From NCBI RefSeq assembly GCF_947623445.1, contig NC_135241.1:250501-314500 (forward strand): a DNA stretch of 64,000 nucleotides. Reading direction: 5' to 3'. The notes under the pieces are model-generated. The model was not told where the DNA came from and did not search any database. It worked only from the letters and a program-made list of their open reading frames with translations. Shown piece by piece: positions 50,455 to 63,206 of the stretch (positions within the stretch are counted from its first letter, which is position 1; every line of letters starts with the position of its first letter). The position numbers and the translations under genes are program-made. The stretch is from Clavelina lepadiformis. Taxonomy: Eukaryota > Chordata > Ascidiacea > Aplousobranchia > Clavelinidae.

Positions 50455-52000
50455 AAAGTACGCCAGAGCAACCAAGTATCGCTGGAACTTTGATCGCGAC
50501 AAATATCAACGTTCCAGGCAACAACGAGGTTTCCACAAACAGCTGATAAGACCAATCTCGATAACCGGGTCTGGCTCTACTCGCGCCCTACTTTGACTGG
50601 CATTAACTACGTATAACATACGTCATAATACACAATAGTACTGCAGGTGAGAATGAACGACAAATGCAAGCCACTAAATGTGTTGGTAGTCGTAATAGTC
50701 GCTCGTCGAGACCATAACGCAATAAAACCACAAGTAACCATCGCTTGACCAGAAGCAAATCGTGCATACAGCTGGATGCAACTGGACATCCAACATAAAA
50801 AGTTCTAGGAACAATCTTTCATCGACAGAAGTGAAATGTAAAATCAACCACTTTGACAGCTTTTACATTTTGGAGCGGTGATGAACGCCTTGGTGAGAAA
50901 AGTGCTGAAAGCTCGTATCACAGCGAGTACAAAGCACCCACAAACACTCTGTGACGTGCAGGATAACAAGAACACTGAAAGGTAAATACGCGTCAAAGAA
51001 TATCGAAGCTCGTATGCAGTAGATATGATATGATCAATGCTGCTATGTAGCCTACATGAATATATACGCGCATATAGAAGCATTGGGATGTTGATTTTTA
51101 ACATTTTTGTGTACATTGAACCCGCCATTTATTATAATGTTTCCTGCATCAGTTATAGCAGATAATTTGTCGAAGTCATGGAAATGCGATGAACGGAAAG
51201 GAGTGAAGTCGTAAAAAGACCGACGGTTGAAAAAATGTGATGTGTTCATGTGCGTATGTGTGTATGTGTGTCTCGTCACAATACTTTGCCTCATTACATC
51301 AAGAACTGATGGTTGAACTGAGGCTATTGCTCATGAGACATCCAACAACTTTTGTTCTATTTGTTTGATACATTCATGGCGCAAAGACTGACTCGACTCT
51401 CAACATAGGAAGTTTTATGATTTCTATTTTACGAGACTCCACTATTTGATCAAGAGCTGAGCAAGCGGAATGGGCCAACATGGTAAACAATCGCATGAAC
51501 AGGAACAAGTTGGCTTATGGCCTCCTCTTACCCTATACACGTTGTTTTTATGAGGTCATAATGGTGCGCTTGGTAGTCGGTAGGCATATTTTATTTAGAT
51601 TTTAGACTCAACAGACAATAATGACGAAGCTTAGACGGTGATGTTAGGTTTATTACGTCATAACCTTAATCTTGACTAATTTCTTTAATCGCCTAATTAC
51701 TAACCAGTCGATAAGAAAGTTGAACCAGCAGGTTGAAGGTTGTTGTTGCTGAATTGTGTTTTTCAAGTCAACTGAGTGGCGCTTTCAGAAATACAGAAGC
51801 GTTGCGTTCGATATAACTGTTACAATGAGATTCAACTGAACGAGAAGGAAAAGGAATAAATTGAACACATTAGGTGCAGTTGAAACAGTTGAATCGTCAC
51901 AGTTGAATCGATCGTCAGAATTACGTAATAAGCACCAAGTAATAGCACAGCGGTTGAATATACAAACACACACACACACACACATGTGACACAACCACTG
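50455..52000 (+). repeat. Segmental duplication, copy B
   Basis: Matches copy A block by block (see 43785-46410). It carries about 365 bp (50966-51329) not found in A, and its CA tract is longer. It keeps the former PEA15 5' flank but no PEA15 coding sequence. A second small duplication links 50310-50390 with 52165-52250 (shared GATGCAATGTGATGTCAATG). Confidence 0.85.
51962..51984 (+). repeat. CA microsatellite
   Basis: A run of about ten CA units at the place where copy A has only a short CACAC before its minisatellite. Confidence 0.85.
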
Positions 52001-52511
52001 AAAGGTTTTTGAAAGTTTCCTTGAACAAATCTTTGATCACGTGACAGCGGCAAGGTCTGTAGAATTATTACGTTCGTTGGTTGGGGTCAGACTCATTGTG
52101 AGATACATCTCGTTCCATTTCCTACCTTACATGCATCCTATATCATTGTAATGTACTTTGACTACAACGGTGTTAAAGATGCAATGTGATGTCAATGGAG
52201 CCATAAGTATGACGCTGAGCTCCATAACACAATGGAACGAGATTATGCTCGCAATAATCCGCAACGCACTAGATGTCGGGGCATGGGCGTAGCAGCCACT
52301 GGGTTGCGCTCTCGTCTAAAACTTGCAGATTATGTATTGTGGGGGAATGCGGTGGGTAGAGCAATCGAACGGCAATAAAATGCTCAATTGTTAACCAATC
52401 ACCCAGGCCATCCCAGAAAACTTCGAGGTGGTAATTGGTGTAGATGATAAATTGACAAAGTTTGACCACGTTGCCACTCCTCCTTAAATTTATGATCCAA
52501 GTTGAAACTTT

Positions 52512-52673
52512 CCGGCTCGGTAGTGGAGCAGTTAAAGCACATGGGCTCGCGATATAACGCGGCTCCTATTTCGCGTTCCATACCTGGGTATTGTGCTTGG
52601 ACAGTTGTCGTGCGCTACAGTTCTACATTAGTCCAATTCAAAATAAATAAAAAAAAAAACAAAATAAAAATGT
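52512..52673 (+). mobile_element. Candidate tRNA-derived SINE with A-rich tail
   Basis: The head GGCTCGGTAGTGGAGCAGTT resembles a tRNA 5' half with an A-box-like segment. GTTCCATACC about 60 bases on resembles a B-box. The element ends in an A-rich tail at 52641-52673. Internal promoter plus A tail are typical of tRNA SINEs; no target duplication was identified. Confidence 0.5.
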
Positions 52674-52679
52674 GTGACA

Positions 52680-52780
52680 ATGGCAACTTGCACAAAAACT
52701 CGGTAACAGGGACTCGAATGATGAGGAATCATCCTCCCATTGTTAAAGTCTATAAAAATATTGATCAAACTCGATCAAAC
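52680..52780 (-). repeat. Dispersed repeat family R1, copy 4 (reversed)
   Basis: Starts with CTTGCACAAAAACTCGGTAAC directly after the A-rich tail and continues GGGACTCGAATGATGAGGAA, the reverse complement of the R1 core at 34.9 kb and similar to 12985-13110. Confidence 0.5.
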
Positions 52781-53376
52781 GTTTATGCAAGAAACATAGT
52801 GGCGAAAAATTCCCAAAGCCTTCGCCCCTTTGGAACATTGTAAAGTTATCGTAAAAGTTTGATAAAATATTCCTTCTTATATAACATGTAGTATGATTAA
52901 TATGATTTAGTACCAAATCTTTTGATATTTTGAAGTTTCTTTAAATACTGGGAGTTAGTCTATACAAGAGCACCACCTGCTACATTGTACAAGCCTAGAC
53001 CAGGAACACCTGTGACCTGTATAAGCCAACACCGGCAACACCATGCAAGACCATCAGGATGCAAATACGCCTTCTACGTCAGGACCTTTGGCGTCACCAA
53101 GTGGGAAAATACAAGGTACCAGTTAAACAAGTATATCAAGATGGTTCGATTACGGGAATATTTGAATATTTATGCTAAGCCACAATCAAACTGTGAAAGG
53201 GATCTTCTGCTTTCTGGTTACTTGTATCTTACATGCAGCCAACCATGTGTGTATGTGCTGTGGAGTTTTTAATTGATATATAAAACTTTTATTGCGAGTT
53301 TATTATTTAACAAAATCATATTTCTAAAATTTTAAACATCTGTATGAATATAACATATAATTGATGTATCTTGTAG

Positions 53377-56300
53377 TTGACCAATCTTCCAACAAGCGTC
53401 AAGTGGATCAATCGCATGCGAACTTGTCAAACTTCACAGGAGTCATGAACACTGGCGACATGACAGTACATGGCGACGTAATTATAACAACAGGACATGG
53501 TAATCATGAAACTTGACATAAACCAGTGTATTATCAATTTATAATCAGCAATTGCAAGAACCAGCAACTTGAAGCAGAGATCTAGTGGAGTTGTTCAAAT
53601 AATGAAGTCTGGCAAACGTCAATATTCATTAATAGACTCAATGTTGTTTTCATCGATAAAAACGTCACAGCTTCATTGCTGATAGTTTGTGATGTAAAAG
53701 TTTTGCTTCGGTTGATTCATAATAAACTCAAAAGTTCATTCAACCAATCAGATTCGATTGTTTGGCCAACATTTGGCAGATTTTAATGAAAGTGTAATTT
53801 TAACTTGATTCTTCGTTTTACTTCAGCTCAACCCAACACTGAGCAACCAAGCTCAGCACCAGGAGAATCAGCAGAAAATCTCACCATGAGGCTTGAGGAG
53901 GAATTAAGTGAGTTTGCTTCTCAGCCTGAGTGGACAGATTTGCTGTAACTTCTCGTTAATTAATTGTACAATACACTGGCCTTTGCACCTTTATTATGTA
54001 CAGGTCTATTGGGTTTGCTTAATGTATTGGTATGATTTGTGGTAGAATTAGAAAGGAAGATATTAGGATTTCACAAAAATGATTACATTATTGTATAGTT
54101 ACGCCTATACCTTTATATTATAACGAAATAAAAAATCAAATTTGGTTACTGGAAAGACAATTAATCAAATTAGTGTTTTTTATAAAACCAATTTCCCCCA
54201 AACTCACAAAACGTCACTAAACGTCGCACTTACATGGGTTAGTTCCATGAGTTAATTGATATTTTCATTAGGTTCTAAACTGAAAGAACGAGCAGAGATA
54301 GTTGCGGGGCAGATGAACTTGCCGGTTGATATCCACAAAAGAATAGATTCAGTTCCACTTGAAATTGCAAGGTGGGGAAAAAGGATGGACCTTGACAATG
54401 TTGGACATTATCATAAAAGAGCGGATGTTCTTGAAAGATTTGATCCTGGCCAGGGAAATATCACACTAGACCAGGTTTATGAGTCTTCCAAGGACAACGC
54501 AATAAACGAAGCAAGATACAGATGCAAAACTCCTGCAGCAAAGGAAGAATATGTTCGTATCCATGGTAACATCGTGGGTGTATCAGGACAGGCTGGGATC
54601 GGGAAAACTACTCTGACCAAAATTCTTACAAAGAAGATCTTGAAGGAGGGTTTATTGAGTGAAATCAAATACATTTTCTACATCGCACTTCGTGACGTCG
54701 ACTTCACTGCAGAGTCCAACCTTCTTCAGTTCTTCACAACAAGCACAGGGTGTGAGTGGGATCACAGTCGTGAGTTTCATGACAGATATTTGCTGATTCA
54801 TCTCAACGAAAGCTCTGATGTCATCATAATCATGGATGGTCTGGACGAAGCAAGGATGACGTCACCCGATAAATTAGCTCCAATCACATCTCTGCATTCG
54901 GAAGGAACAGCTGAGACTTTCATCAAAAACCTGCTTCGTGGAAAGCTGCTTCCACGAGCCAAGAAATTCATCACCTCACGTCCCCGGCAATTGTACGATC
55001 TTCACCCTGAATGCAGACCTTCCTTCATTGTTAATGTCCTCGGACTGAATGAAGAATCACAGAAAAAAATCTGTGGACAGATCTGTGATAAAGACTCGGA
55101 AAAAGTGATGCAGAAATTAGATAACAATCCTGACATCTCTTCATACTGCTACATCCCTGTCCTCTGCATCTTAACCATCCATTGTATTCATCAAAGCATG
55201 AGTAAAGGTGAAGATACCGACCTGTCGTCGATGACTGGTATCATATGTTATGCTTTAGAAATGTTCATCAGGTCAAGCCACATGCATGGACACGAAAGTG
55301 ACGTCGGAAAGTTGGCCCGTCTTGCTTGGAATGGATTCGCTACGAGGAAAATTATCTTCAGTGAAAACGATTTGAAGGATGTAGATATGGATGAGAAAAC
55401 TATTCGATCGTTCTTGAAAACAAATGTCGGTTCAAGTTTGAAAGTGAAAATATTCGAAGGCGACAAGAAGACTTTCTTTTCACATTTAGTGTGGCAGGAA
55501 ACGTTTGTTGCCATTTATCTCGTCTTCTTTGCATCACTGAATGAGTTTGAATCCAGCATGTCCAGCTTTGAAACACCCAGATACGAAATTGTTGCAAAAT
55601 TCGTCTTCGGATTGTGTCATGATGAGAATGTCAACAGATTGATGAAGTTCCTGCCTCCTCCAACTGATTATGATGGAAAGAAGAAGATGATGAAAGAGTT
55701 TCTGGTTCTATCAACACCGAGCTCTGTCAACGATGAAGACTCATCTCAGCGATTACTTGTTGTGTGTGCTTGGCTCAAGGAAGCGAACGATCAGGACTTC
55801 AATGAAGCGGTTGCTTCTGTTGTGCGATCCCCCATTGTGTTGCAGCGGGCAAATATCCTTCCAAATGACGTCACGAGCTTCAACTATTTCCTGCGTTCAA
55901 CAACCGAGCCTTGTGTGGTGAGGATTGATGAACCCAGCTTCAGTGGAGATAGCTTTGATCGATTGTTTACTGAGTTAGGGATAACACAGAAAAAGAACCA
56001 AGTCAAGGTGAGTTCCTATATAGCGTGAGTTCTATGAATTTATACTGAGTTTTAATAGTTAGCGATAAGTTAAGTCAAAGTTTGGAGCTTTGGTGTCTAG
56101 CTATAAATTAAACTATAAACAGAAAAAAAACCAAGTCAAGGTGAGTATCTATATACCGTGAGTTGTATAAACTTATACTGAGTTAGCGATAAGTCAAGTC
56201 AAGGTTTGGAAACTTTGTATCTTTGTAACTTTGCTGATAATTAAAGTATAAACCATTTTTCAAACCTTTTCATGATTTTTGTTACAAAACACCAAATAAA

Positions 56301-59300
56301 TATTAGAAAATACGCAATACTTTTTACTTTTACCATCTATAGTTCTATACTATTTAATATATTTCATTTCTAGATTTTAATGCATTTTAACATTTAACAA
56401 TTCTTTTAACATTCTGATGCAAATTTTCATTTCTCCGCAGAGTTTTCATTCGAATTAAATTTCATATCAAATCAAAAACAAGTTGATTTTATGTCAACGA
56501 AAAGCTGTCAATAAAAATACCGGATAAATAATTTTTCAATAATATGTAGGAGTAAAGCAGTAGATACTTTACACAACAAAACAAACAAGTATGACAAAAA
56601 TTGAGGCAATTTTGACGGCACAATAGTAGTAAGGCGCATAACTTACAATAATGTGCATGACCTGGGGGTTCGAAATAATGATAATGAATAAAATGTTTGA
56701 AGTGAAAATTCCACAGCAGGTTACGCAACTTGTTGTTAAAGATAGGCGGTTAGCTTTGGAGAATGGGTAAACTGCAAAAATTGATTTTAGCTATTCAAGG
56801 TTATAGTCAGGGTTGCCATCGGTTTGGACTCAAAAATAAGGACGACTAGGAAACGAAAAAAGAATACTACTGTAAACAGCGCACAACAGGAGAAGGCAAT
56901 GAATGTTCCTAAAAAAAACGAGACACTATTTACATTTTCTTAATTTTTGTATCTCTTTGATACAAAGTGGTAACTAAAGGTGTCGAAACTCCCAAAATAG
57001 GAACCTCTGCCTTAAATCTAAGACAAAAATAAGGACACAAGTGAAAATAAACACAAATTTTAGAAATAATGACAGTTTGCCAACCCTGGTTATACAGCTG
57101 TTAGATTTAGATTAGAAGGAAGATTTATAGGTCAGATTTATTGACTCATGTTGAACCCACGCATTTTAATAGATATTCATGCGTGTGGCGTCATAAATTT
57201 AATATAAATGATTGTTTATTGCAAAACAAAAAGGATACTGTGATTATTACGTCATAATAAATGTTTCCATATTAATTCTGAGCACGTTATTTGCGACATG
57301 GCTGCGATCTCGAAATAACTCGATCATTTCGCCGAACTTGAACTCGAACGATGAAAATTCTTGAACTCGAACTTGATAAAAATCGATCGAGTCCGAATTC
57401 ACTAAACGATTAATTTTGAAAAAAGGACATTTTCAAACTTTTGTTACAAGAACTCTAAAATCGAGCAGACTTTACCCTTTTAAAAGCTTCACCCTGGAGC
57501 GATTGGATAAATAAATGTGATGACGTCTACACAGGTCTCGGAAAATATCGTCGTTCGCTGCCCATAACAGGCCCGCTTTAGAAATTCAACGTAAAAAGAA
57601 AACGAAATAATTTTGAGCCCTGCAACCTGGTACTTGGTGCGTGGTGCCACTGTTGCGTGTTGTCTCCTCCACCTGGTCTTCTGTTCTGTGATTCATTTTA
57701 CTCTTTCTTTATTCTTTGGCGACATCTAGCGAACTGTGCAAAGAATTTGACTCATGTTGAACCCATGCACTTTAATAGAAATTTTAACCAAATTTAGTTT
57801 AAAGAGGTATTTTTTTTCAAACTAATGGAGTTAAATAATTTTGTAGAACTCGAACTTGAACTCGAAGAATTAATCGATTGCGTTCGCAGCTCTAGTATGC
57901 GTTACGTCACTATGTGGTACGTCACTATGATTTCCGAACGGAAACAAAAGTTTTCGACTAAATGTTTATAATGTGCAACTATCAGTATCATTCAGTAGAT
58001 GGCGATAAACGCTTTTGCTAAGCAACAAGACGCTTTCCTTCTCCGGATTACCGAAATAGGCGACATCATAAGATGACGTAACCTCTGCTGCGCATATGTT
58101 ACTTTGGCGTTTAACAAAAATTATTGAAGCGACGCATTCCAAACCTACACAATCGTTTAGTTTAAGCTGCGGTGCGCTACCTTGCGGCTTGATTTTTATC
58201 CAGGTTTGTTATTAATAATTAATCAGAAATCCAAAAAGAAATAACTTACTCATAGCCGGAGAGCAGCATACGATCTTTTTCCTCTTTCTGGATTCTTTGT
58301 TACGTTGAGTCTTCGTACATTAAATGCGGGTTCGGCAGCGTATGAAGTAAAGTTTCTCCTCCAGTTCTTGTGCATACAACCTATGTGTGCAAATAAGTTG
58401 TGTAGTCTGTTGTTGCTCAACTTCCATTGCGGTGGTTATGCTATAGCCCCAGACTAGTGTCATCTATCGATCTACCAACTGACCCTTGCTTCTTAATCTC
58501 AAGTTATTGCCTTTACCTGTTAATTCAAATTATGGCGTCTACAAACCAACAAACTTAGGTCACCCGCAATCGTAGTTTCTCTTCCTTACTGATATAACCG
58601 TAAAGTTCCAAACTTAAAATACTAACATTTCTATTGAACTGTTTCATTAATTATCATGAGGTTTCCGACAATTTAAATTTACAGACATCTCTATAGAGAA
58701 CAAAAGCCTTATGACGTAATAATAGACTTCCAGTTTTTCAATATCATTGTGCGATATCCAGATGAATTATAGCAAGTCATGCAATATATGCAAAATGAGT
58801 AGAAATTCTTCTGCTGTTATGACGTCATAATATGTTTTGTACCAAACAACGAAAGATTTATAAAATTTTCCTGTAAATCTTGACTCTGTTTCCAACTAAT
58901 TTATTAGTTTAAATTTAAGTTTATTTACAAAATATTCCAGATTGATGAGATCGACCTGAGTGGGAATGAGTTCGGTGATGATGGAGCTTTGTCATTATCA
59001 AAATGTCTCCACAACATCAGGAGACTAGATTTATGGAATTGTGACATCGGTGATGTTGGAGTGAAAAGTTTATCAGAAGCCATCAAACATCTTCCACAAC
59101 CGGTGAGTGTCAGAGGCACTTAACTTGAGTGAAGAATGATCAAGTGAAGTAATAAATAGTAGATATATTAAGTACATATAGGCTGGATGCGTGTGACGTC
59201 ATAAATTTAATATAAATGATTTGTTATTGCGAAACAAAAAGGATACTGTGATTATCACGTCATAATTAATGTTTCCATATTAATTCTGAGCACGTTATTT

Positions 59301-62300
59301 GCGACATGGCTGCGATCTCGAAATAACTCGATCATTTCGCCGAACTTGAACTCGAACGATGAAAATTCTTGAACTCGAACTTGATAAAAATCGATCGAGT
59401 CCGAATTCACTAAACGATTAATTTTGAAAAAAGGACATTTTCAAACTTTTGTTACAAGAACTCTAAAATCGAGCAGACTTTCCCCTTTAAAAAGCTTCAC
59501 CCTGGAGCGATTGGATAAATTAATTTGATGACGTCTACACAGGTCTCGGAAAATATCGTCGTTCGCTGCCCATAACAGGCCCGCTTTAGAAATACAACGT
59601 AAAAAGAAAACGAAATAATTTTGAGCCCTGCAACCTGGTACTTGGTGCGTGGTGCCACTGTTACGTGTTGTCTCATTCACATGGTCCTCTGTTCTGTGAT
59701 TCATTTTACTCTTTCTTTATTCTTTGGCGACATCTAGCGAACTGTGCAAAGAGTTTGACTCATGTTGAACCCATGCACTTTAATAGAAATTTTAACCAAA
59801 TTTAGTTTAAAGAGGTATTTTTTTTCAAACTAATGGAGTTAAATAATTTTGTAGAACTCGAACTTGAACTCGAAGAATTAATCGATTGCGTTCGCAGCTC
59901 TAGTATGCGTTACGTCACTATGTGGTACGTCACTATGATTTCCGAACGGAAACAAAAGTTTTCGACTAAATGTTTATAAGGTGCAACTATCAGTATCATT
60001 CAGTAGATGGCGATAAACGCTTTTGCTAAGCAACAAGACGCTTTCCTTCTCTGGATTACCGAAATAGGCGACATCATAAGATGACGTAACCTCTGCTGCG
60101 CATATGTTACTTTGGCGTTTAACAAAAATTATTGAAGCGACGCATTCCAAACCTACACAATCGTTTAGTTTAAGCTGCGGTGCGCTACCTTGCGGCTTGA
60201 TTTTTATCCAGGTTTGTTATTAATAATTAATCGGAAATCCAAAAAGAAATAACTTACTCATCGCCCGAGCGCAGCATACGATCTTTTTCCTTCTTCTGGA
60301 TTTTTTGTTACGTTGAGTCTGCGTACATTAAATGCGGGTTCGGCAGCGTATGAAGTAAAGTTTCTCCTCCAGTTCTTGTGCATACAACCTATGTGTGCAA
60401 ATAAGTTGTGTAGTCTGTTGTTGCTCAACTTCCATTGCGGTGGCTATGCTATAGCCCCAGACTAGTGTCATCTATCGATCTACTAACTGACCCTTGCTTC
60501 TTAATCTCAAGCTATTGCTTTTACCTGTTTATTTAAATTATGGCGTCTACAAACCAACAAACTTAGGTCGCCCGCAATCAAAGTTTCTCTTCCTAACTGA
60601 CATAATCGTAAAGTTCTTAACTTAAAATACTAACTTTTCTATTAAACTGTTTCATTAATTATCATGAGATTTCCGACAATTTAAATTTACAGACATTTCC
60701 ATTGAGAACAAAAGCCTAATGACATAATAATAAACTTCTAGTTTTTCAATATCATTGTGCGATATCCAAATGAATTATAGCAAGCCATGCAATACATGTA
60801 TATGCAAAATGAGTAGAAATTCTTCTGCTGTTATGACGTCATAATATGTTTTGTACCAAACAACGAAAGACTTAAAAAATTTTATTGTAAAATTTGATTC
60901 TGTTTCCAACTAATTCATTAGTTTAAATTTAAGTTTATTTACAAAATATTCCAGATCGATGAGATCAACCTGAGTGGGAATAAGTTCGGTGACGATGGAG
61001 CTTTGTCATTATCAAAATGTCTCCACAACATCAGGAGACTGGATGTTCATGATTGTAACATCGGTGATGTTGGAGTGAAAAGTTTATCAGAAACCATCGA
61101 ACATCTTCCACAACCGGTGAGTGTCAGAGGCACTTAACTTGAGTGAAGAACGATCAAGTGAAGTAATAAATAGTAGATATATTAAGTACATAGGCTGGTT
61201 GCGTGTGACGTCATAAATTTAATATAAATGATTTGTTATTGCAAAACAAAAAGGATACTGTGATTATCACGTCATAATTAATGTTTCCATATTAATTCTG
61301 AGCACGTTATTTGCGACATGGCTGCGATCTCGAAATAACTCGATCATTTCGCCGAACTTGAACTCGAACGATGAAAATTCTTGAACTCGAACTTGATAAA
61401 AATCGATCGAGTCCGAATTCACTAAACGATTAATTTTGAAAAAAGGACATTTTCCAACTTTTGTTACAAGAACTCTAAAATCGAGCAGACTTTACCCTTT
61501 AAAAAGCTTCACCCAGGAGCGATTGGATAAATTAATTTGATGACGTCTACACAGGTCTCGGAAAATATCGTCGTTCGCTGCCCATAACAGGCCCGCTTTA
61601 GAAATACAACGTAAAAAGAAAACGAAATAATTTTGAGCCCTGCAACCTGGTACTTGGTGCGTGGTGCCCCTGTTGCGTGTTGTCTCCTCCACCTGGTCCT
61701 CTGTTCTGTGATTCATTTTACTCTTTCTTTATTCTTTGGCGACATCTAGCGAACTGTGCAAAGAGTTTGACTCATGTTGAACCCATGCACTTTAATAGAA
61801 ATTTTAACCAAATTTAGTTTAAAGAGGTATTTTTTTTCAAACTAATGGAATTAAATAATTTTGTAGAACTCGAACTTGAACTCGAAGAATTAATCGATTG
61901 CGTTCGCAGCTCTAGTATGCGTTACGTCACTATGTGGTACGTCACTATGATTTCCGAACGGAAACAAAAGTTTTCGACTAAATGTTTATAAGGTGCAACT
62001 ATCAGTATCATTCAGTAGATGGCGATAAACGCTTTTGCTAAGCAACAAGACGCTTTCCTTCTCCGGATTACCGAAATAGGCGACATCATAAGATGACGTA
62101 ACCTCTGCTGCGCATATGTTACTTTGGCGTTTAACAAAAATTATTGAAGCGACGCATTCCAAACCTACACAATCGTTTAGTTTAAGCTGCGGTGCGCTAC
62201 CTTGCGGCTTGATTTTTATCCAGGTTTGTTATTAATAATTAATCAGAAATCCAAAAAGAAATAACTTACTCATAGCCGGAGAGCAGCATACGATTTTTTT

Positions 62301-63122
62301 CCTCCTTCTGGATTCTTTGTTACGTTGAGTCTGCGTACATTAAATGCGGGTTCGGCAGCGTATGAAGTAAAGTTTCTCCTCCAGTTCTTGTGCATACAAC
62401 CTATGTGTGCAAATAAGTTGTGTAGTCTGTTGTTGCTCAACTTCCATTGCGGTGGCTATGCTATAGCCCCAGACTAGTGTCATCTATCGGTCTACCAACT
62501 GACCCTTGCTTCTTAATCTCAAGTTATTGCCTTTACCTGTTTATTTAAATTATGGCGTCTACAAACCAACAAACTTAGGCCGCCCGCAATCATAGTTTCT
62601 CTTCCTTACTGACATAACCGTAAAGTTCTTAACTTAAAATACTAACATTTCTATTGAACTGTTTCATTAATTATCATGAGGTTTCCGACAATTTAAATTA
62701 ACAGACATCTCTATAGAGAACAAAAGCCTTATGACATAATAATAAACTTCCAGTTTTTCAATATCATTGTGCGATATCCAGATGAATTATAGCAAGCCAT
62801 GCAACATGTGCAAAATGAGTAGAAATTCTTCTGCTGTTATGACGTCATAATATGTTTTGTACCAAACAACGAAAGATTTATAAAATTGTCCTGTAAAATT
62901 TGATTCTGTTTCCAACTAATTAATTAGTTGAAATTCAAGTTTATTTACAAAATATTCCAGATCGATGAGATCAACCTGAGTTGGAATAAGTTCGGTGATG
63001 ATGGAGCTTTGTCATTATCAAAATGTCTCCACAACATCAGGAGACTGGATGTTCATAGTTGTAACATCGGTGATGTTGGAGTGAAAAGTTTATCAGAAGC
63101 CATCGAACATCTTCCACAACCG
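53377..63122 (+). CDS. NACHT-LRR receptor (NLR), partial at both ends
   Basis: NLRs are cytosolic immune sensors. Exons found: 53377-53499, 53827-53907, 54272-56007 (NACHT), 58941-59102, 60955-61116, 62961-63122 (LRR). Phases agree throughout. The NACHT exon has Walker A GQAGIGKTTL (about 54590), Walker B VIIIMDGLDEA (about 54823) and ITSRP (sensor-type, about 54970), followed by helical regions with FSHLVWQETFVAIYL. Each LRR exon is 54 codons, phase 0 at both ends, and encodes two ribonuclease-inhibitor-like repeats (EIDLSGNEFGDDGALSLSKC / RRLDLWNCDIGDVGVKSLSEA). Splice donors follow each LRR exon, so more exons are expected beyond 63.1 kb. No start codon, death domain or CARD was found upstream of 53377; the N-terminus may lie further left in an exon I did not recognise, or be absent. 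No stop codon was found either. Confidence 0.88.
55985..56255 (+). repeat. Tandem duplication across the NACHT exon splice donor
   Basis: The end of the NACHT exon with its donor (AACCAAGTCAAGGTGAGT at 55996) and about 110 bp of intron are repeated from about 56122 with the same donor string. The second copy lies in the intron and provides a decoy splice donor. Confidence 0.8.
57181..59188 (+). repeat. LRR-exon unit 1 of a ~2.0 kb tandem array
   Basis: A 2008-bp unit starting GCGTGTGGCGTCATAAATTT with one LRR exon (58941-59102) near its end. Most of the unit is intron. It has an inverted-repeat-like segment (about 57299-57898) with GAACTTGAACTCGAA on both arms. Confidence 0.92.
59189..61200 (+). 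repeat. LRR-exon unit 2 of a ~2.0 kb tandem array
   Basis: A 2012-bp unit starting GCGTGTGACGTCATAAATTT, nearly identical to unit 1 over the intron, with the LRR exon at 60955-61116. An 87-codon open frame on the minus strand (59704-59441) recurs, truncated, in unit 3 and is not taken as a gene. Confidence 0.92.
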
Positions 63123-63206
63123 GTGAGTGTCAGAGGCACTTAACTTGAGTGAAAAACGATCGAGTGAAGTAATAAATAGTAGATATATTAAGTACATAGG
63201 CTGGAT
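61201..63206 (+). repeat. LRR-exon unit 3 of a ~2.0 kb tandem array
   Basis: A 2006-bp unit with the LRR exon at 62961-63122. Its intron resembles units 1 and 2 with only a few differences per hundred bases by eye. Confidence 0.92.

Noticed and set aside
52985..53272. Possible N-terminal exon of the NLR
   Set aside because: It shows no death-fold features and no splice sites in phase with 53377.
59441..59704. Minus-strand frame recurring at 61716-61492 in the LRR introns
   Set aside because: It recurs only because the whole unit is duplicated; it is truncated between copies and carries no domain.
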